From Clostridia bacterium (GTDB lineage Bacteria; Bacillota; Clostridia; Saccharofermentanales; UBA5734), in contig RZZF01000127.1 in NCBI GenBank assembly GCA_009929975.1, positions 1-5,724 of the forward strand: 5,724 nt of DNA, given 5' to 3'. Both the position numbers and the translations under genes were made by a program. The notes beneath the pieces were generated by a model. That model was given only the letters and a program-made list of their open reading frames with translations. It did not search any database and was not told where the DNA came from. Shown piece after piece: positions 5,205-5,724 of this stretch (its first letter is position 1; each line of letters opens with the position of its first letter).

Positions 5205-5275
5205 GGATGCAGCGCCTGCGCCTTGTCTCATTGATCCGAAAAACCAGCCTGTTGTCTTATTTTTGTTATATACGG

Positions 5276-5304
5276 TTGACTTTGATATTTATAATAATTA
5301 TAAT
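5276..5304 (+). promoter_or_regulatory. sigma-A promoter of the peroxiredoxin gene
   Basis: TTGACT (5276-5281, 5/6) and TATAAT (5299-5304, 6/6) are separated by exactly 17 bases. This is the best promoter in the window. Transcription should start near 5311, giving a leader of about 30 bases that carries AGGAGGT (5328-5334), eight bases before the ATG. Confidence 0.9.
5289..5303. promoter_or_regulatory. PerR operator (PerR box)
   Basis: TTATAATAATTATAA matches the Bacillus PerR box consensus TTATAATNATTATAA at every defined position. It overlaps the -10 hexamer, so bound repressor would block RNA polymerase. PerR is a Fur-family metalloregulator that releases DNA when oxidised by hydrogen peroxide, which fits the peroxiredoxin gene immediately downstream. 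The match is seen in the sequence; binding is inferred. Confidence 0.85.
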
Positions 5305-5341
5305 AAGCATATGCTATAAACATCAACAGGAGGTCATTCAC

Positions 5342-5724
5342 ATGGAAGACAATTACACAATGCCGCTGATCGGCGAACAGGCTCCGTCCTTCAAGGCGGT
5401 CACCACACAGGGACCGGTCAATTTCCCGGAAGACTACAAGGGCAAATGGGTCATCCTCTTCTCGCATCCCGCTGATTTCACCCCGGTCTGTACGACTGAG
5501 TTCATGACCTTTGCCAGTATGATGGATGAATTCAAGGCGATGAACACTGAGCTGGTCGGCCTTTCAGTCGATTCGCTGTATGCTCATATCGCCTGGCTGC
5601 GCAGAATCAATGAACTCGAATGGAAAGGCATGAAGAATCTGGAAGTCACCTTCCCGCTGATCGAGGATATCCGGATGGATGTCGCCAAAAAATATGGCAT
5701 GATTCAGCCCGGTCAGTCCAATAC
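5342..5724 (+). CDS. peroxiredoxin (AhpC/TSA superfamily, Prx6-like), C-terminus outside window
   Basis: Thiol peroxidase that reduces hydrogen peroxide or organic peroxides. The frame from the ATG at 5342 is open to the right edge (127 codons plus two bases), more than half of a protein of about 210-220 residues. The active-site block SHPADFTPVCTTEF (41-54) contains P43-x3-T47-x2-C50, with Cys50 as the peroxidatic cysteine. The form PVCTTE is the hallmark of the Prx6 group rather than the AhpC group. The thioredoxin-fold start (GEQAPSFKAV, 11-20), the VGLSVDS strand (72-78) and FPLIEDI (104-110) also fit. Whether a resolving cysteine exists cannot be judged because the C-terminal part is missing. 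AGGAGGT eight bases upstream fixes the start. The gene has its own promoter with an embedded PerR box and so is probably induced by peroxide. Confidence 0.95.
   Translation, partial: MEDNYTMPLIGEQAPSFKAVTTQGPVNFPEDYKGKWVILFSHPADFTPVCTTEFMTFASMMDEFKAMNTELVGLSVDSLYAHIAWLRRINELEWKGMKNLEVTFPLIEDIRMDVAKKYGMIQPGQSN

Noticed and set aside
5228..5467. A 79-codon minus-strand frame over the peroxiredoxin promoter
   Set aside because: It overlaps the sigma-A promoter, PerR box and peroxiredoxin N-terminus, and has no credible ribosome site.
1..5724. Mobile element, CRISPR array, phage or defence island
   Set aside because: No transposase, integrase, terminal repeats, spaced direct repeats or toxin-antitoxin pair is visible; all coding space is taken by housekeeping, transport or redox genes.

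Overview
The window reads as an ordinary chromosomal stretch of a Bacillota (Firmicutes) bacterium, probably an anaerobe. The evidence is regulatory and taxonomic-by-family rather than from any marker gene. There is a PyrR-type RNA attenuator in front of a uracil permease, an exact match to the PerR box consensus in front of a peroxiredoxin, and strong AGGAGG-type ribosome binding sites on every gene. Coding regions are GC-rich, with G/C-heavy third positions, while the promoter regions are AT-rich. The genus cannot be told from this sequence.

Layout, left to right. (1) Positions 1-2056, minus strand: a compact cluster lipB -> lipA -> SRAP-domain gene (the last runs off the left edge), with gaps of 16 and 27 bases, so probably one transcript. 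LipB and LipA together make the protein-bound lipoyl cofactor. The SRAP protein (YedK/HMCES family) handles abasic sites in single-stranded DNA. (2) Positions 2057-2377: a divergent control region. It holds a likely lipB promoter on the minus strand, small palindromes, a promoter on the plus strand, and a complete PyrR attenuator (PyrR-binding hairpin, antiterminator, terminator). (3) Positions 2378-3766, plus: uracil permease (pyrP/uraA type). It is followed by a strong terminator that also serves the convergent gene. (4) Positions 3847-4386, minus: a small nitroreductase-family flavoprotein. (5) Positions 4387-4641: an AT-rich divergent intergenic region with inverted repeats but no recognised RNA. 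(6) Positions 4642-5046, plus: a DUF4332 helix-hairpin-helix protein of unknown function, closed by a perfect-palindrome terminator at 5173-5204. (7) Positions 5342 to the right edge, plus: a Prx6-like peroxiredoxin missing its C-terminus, driven by a near-consensus sigma-A promoter with a PerR operator embedded in it.

The genes do not form one pathway. The lip cluster serves cofactor synthesis, the permease serves pyrimidine salvage, and the nitroreductase and peroxiredoxin are redox or stress functions. I see no mobile element, CRISPR array, tRNA or rRNA, and no clear candidate for a new multi-gene system. The most informative content is regulatory: the PyrR attenuator with its mutually exclusive pairings, and the exact PerR box.
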